Below are positions 63,050-64,000 of a DNA stretch of 64,000 bases, piece by piece. Positions within the stretch are counted from its first letter, which is position 1. Each line of letters opens with the position of its first letter. The position numbers and the translations under genes are program-made. The DNA comes from Reinekea forsetii (GTDB lineage: Bacteria > Pseudomonadota > Gammaproteobacteria > Pseudomonadales > Natronospirillaceae): assembly GCF_002795845.1 (NCBI RefSeq), contig NZ_CP011797.1, positions 1,573,501-1,637,500 on the forward strand, given 5' to 3'. The notes under the pieces were generated by a model. It made no database searches. It saw only the letters and a list, made by a program, of their open reading frames with translations, and was not told the origin of the DNA.

Positions 63050-64000
63050 AAACGCTAAGTTACCGGCCACCACGGGTGGCGACGATTATAAGAAATCGTT
63101 GGTTGGCCTGCCCAAGGCGACCCGAGCCGCCATGTTGCTGATGAGCGTCGGTGAGCAAGATGCCGCCGAAGTTCTTAAGCATATGGGGCATAAAGAAGTT
63201 CAACAGGTCGGCACCTCCATGTCGGTGATGCCCAATGTTCGCCAAGAGCAGATTGAGGGCGTGGTGAAGTTGTTCCTAGAAGAGGTCAGTGGCCAAAGCA
63301 GTATGGGCGCCGGTGCCGATGAGTATATTCGTAATATGCTCAACAGGGCCTTAGGCGAAGACAAGGCGGGGGCTCTGATCGATCGTATTACCATGGGCGG
63401 CAGTACCTCCGGTTTGGACACCCTGAAATGGATGGAGCCGAGGGCCGTAGCCGAAATCATCCGCAATGAGCACCCCCAGATACAAACTATCGTCTTGGCC
63501 TATCTGGATCCGGATCAGGCGGGCGATATTCTGGCGCATTTCACAGACAAGGTTCGCCTCGATATTGTTATGCGTGTGGCCGCATTGGAAAGTGTGCAGC
63601 CGGCCGCCTTGCAAGAATTAAATGCAATCTTGGAAAAGCAGTTCTCTGGTTCCGCCGGCGGCCAAGCTCAAGCTTTGGGTGGTGTGAAAACAGCTGCCGA
63701 AATCATGAACTTCCTCGAATCGAGCATTGAGGCTGAAATCATGGGTGGCATTAAGGATGTCGATGACGATCTGGCGACCCAGATTACCGATCTGATGTTT
63801 GTCTTTGCCGACCTCGTTGAAGTTGATGACCGTGGCATCCAGGCACTCTTGCGTGAAGTCAGCACCGATTCCTTAAAGCTTGCCTTACGTGGCGCGGACG
63901 ATGATTTGTCTGAGAAGTTGCTCGGTAACCTGTCCAAACGGGCCGCTGATATTCTTAAGGATGATATGGAGGCCATGGGGCCTGTTAAGATTTCAGAGGT
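63042..64000 (+). CDS. fliG: Flagellar motor switch protein FliG, 3' end outside window
   Basis: ATG 63042 overlaps the last eight bases of fliF (63042-63049). The visible 319 codons match FliG: LPKATRAAMLLMSVGEQDAA, EPRAVAEIIRNEHPQIQTIV, LAYLDPDQAGDILAHF and LMFVFADLVEVDDRGIQALL. The frame continues to the last base of the window, so the last part of the C-terminal domain is missing here. It forms the rotor ring with FliM/FliN and binds FliF. Confidence 0.95.
   Translation, partial: MTENAKLPATTGGDDYKKSLVGLPKATRAAMLLMSVGEQDAAEVLKHMGHKEVQQVGTSMSVMPNVRQEQIEGVVKLFLEEVSGQSSMGAGADEYIRNMLNRALGEDKAGALIDRITMGGSTSGLDTLKWMEPRAVAEIIRNEHPQIQTIVLAYLDPDQAGDILAHFTDKVRLDIVMRVAALESVQPAALQELNAILEKQFSGSAGGQAQALGGVKTAAEIMNFLESSIEAEIMGGIKDVDDDLATQITDLMFVFADLVEVDDRGIQALLREVSTDSLKLALRGADDDLSEKLLGNLSKRAADILKDDMEAMGPVKISE

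Overview
The window reads as a chromosomal segment of a marine-type gammaproteobacterium. Evidence: a flagellar regulatory series fliS, fleQ/flrA, flrB, flrC, fliE, fliF, fliG in Vibrio/Pseudomonas-like order with sigma-54-type promoters; an NhaD-type Na+/H+ antiporter; a CrbS-like sensor; TruC and TapT tRNA enzymes. An Oceanospirillales-like host (Reinekea or Saccharospirillum type) is a guess from gene content only.

Positions 1 to about 25,000 are visibly AT-rich and form an accessory surface-polysaccharide locus. It opens with the 3' part of a FemAB/GNAT-like gene, then a Wzx flippase, a GT-B transferase, a GT4 transferase, a Wzy-like polymerase and a nucleotidyltransferase-kinase fusion (to 8135). 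From 8271 to 12331 genes are decaying: a methyltransferase with two in-frame stops, an intact small P-loop kinase, a shattered GT4 transferase and a broken tyrosine recombinase. From about 12,360 to 24,890 lies an insertion-sequence graveyard holding one intact GT4 gene (17737-18870). It contains two three-level nests that can be unpicked to the base from target-site duplications: A<-B<-C at 12.4-16.8 kb and E<-D<-C at 19.1-23.3 kb. The innermost element C is present twice and appears identical.

From 25,042 to 36,278 comes a second polysaccharide block: a Wzy/WaaL-like ligase, a GT-A transferase, a DUF115/GT42-like protein, two Wzz proteins, phosphomannomutase, then an AT-rich insert with an epimerase, a PglC-type initiating transferase and a WbpM/CapD dehydratase. 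A decayed fragment of the gene at 36539-37030 sits on the far side of that insert (32385-32540) and suggests a recombination boundary.

From 36,539 to 54,865 the sequence is GC-richer and housekeeping-like: a conserved hypothetical, a zinc-ribbon protein overlapping truC, an Atm1-type ABC exporter, an acyl-CoA catabolism group (HIBYL-CoA hydrolase-like, SDR, thiolase, acyl-CoA synthetase) with trxC inside it, a CrbS-like SSF-hybrid histidine kinase, a tRNA-Arg(UCG), tapT, nhaD, and a TPR-methyltransferase running towards nhaD. From 55,153 to the end is the flagellar block; fliG runs off the window.

I see no CRISPR array, toxin-antitoxin pair, restriction or other defence system. The most informative content is the datable IS stratigraphy and its effect on a polysaccharide locus, not a clearly new molecular system.
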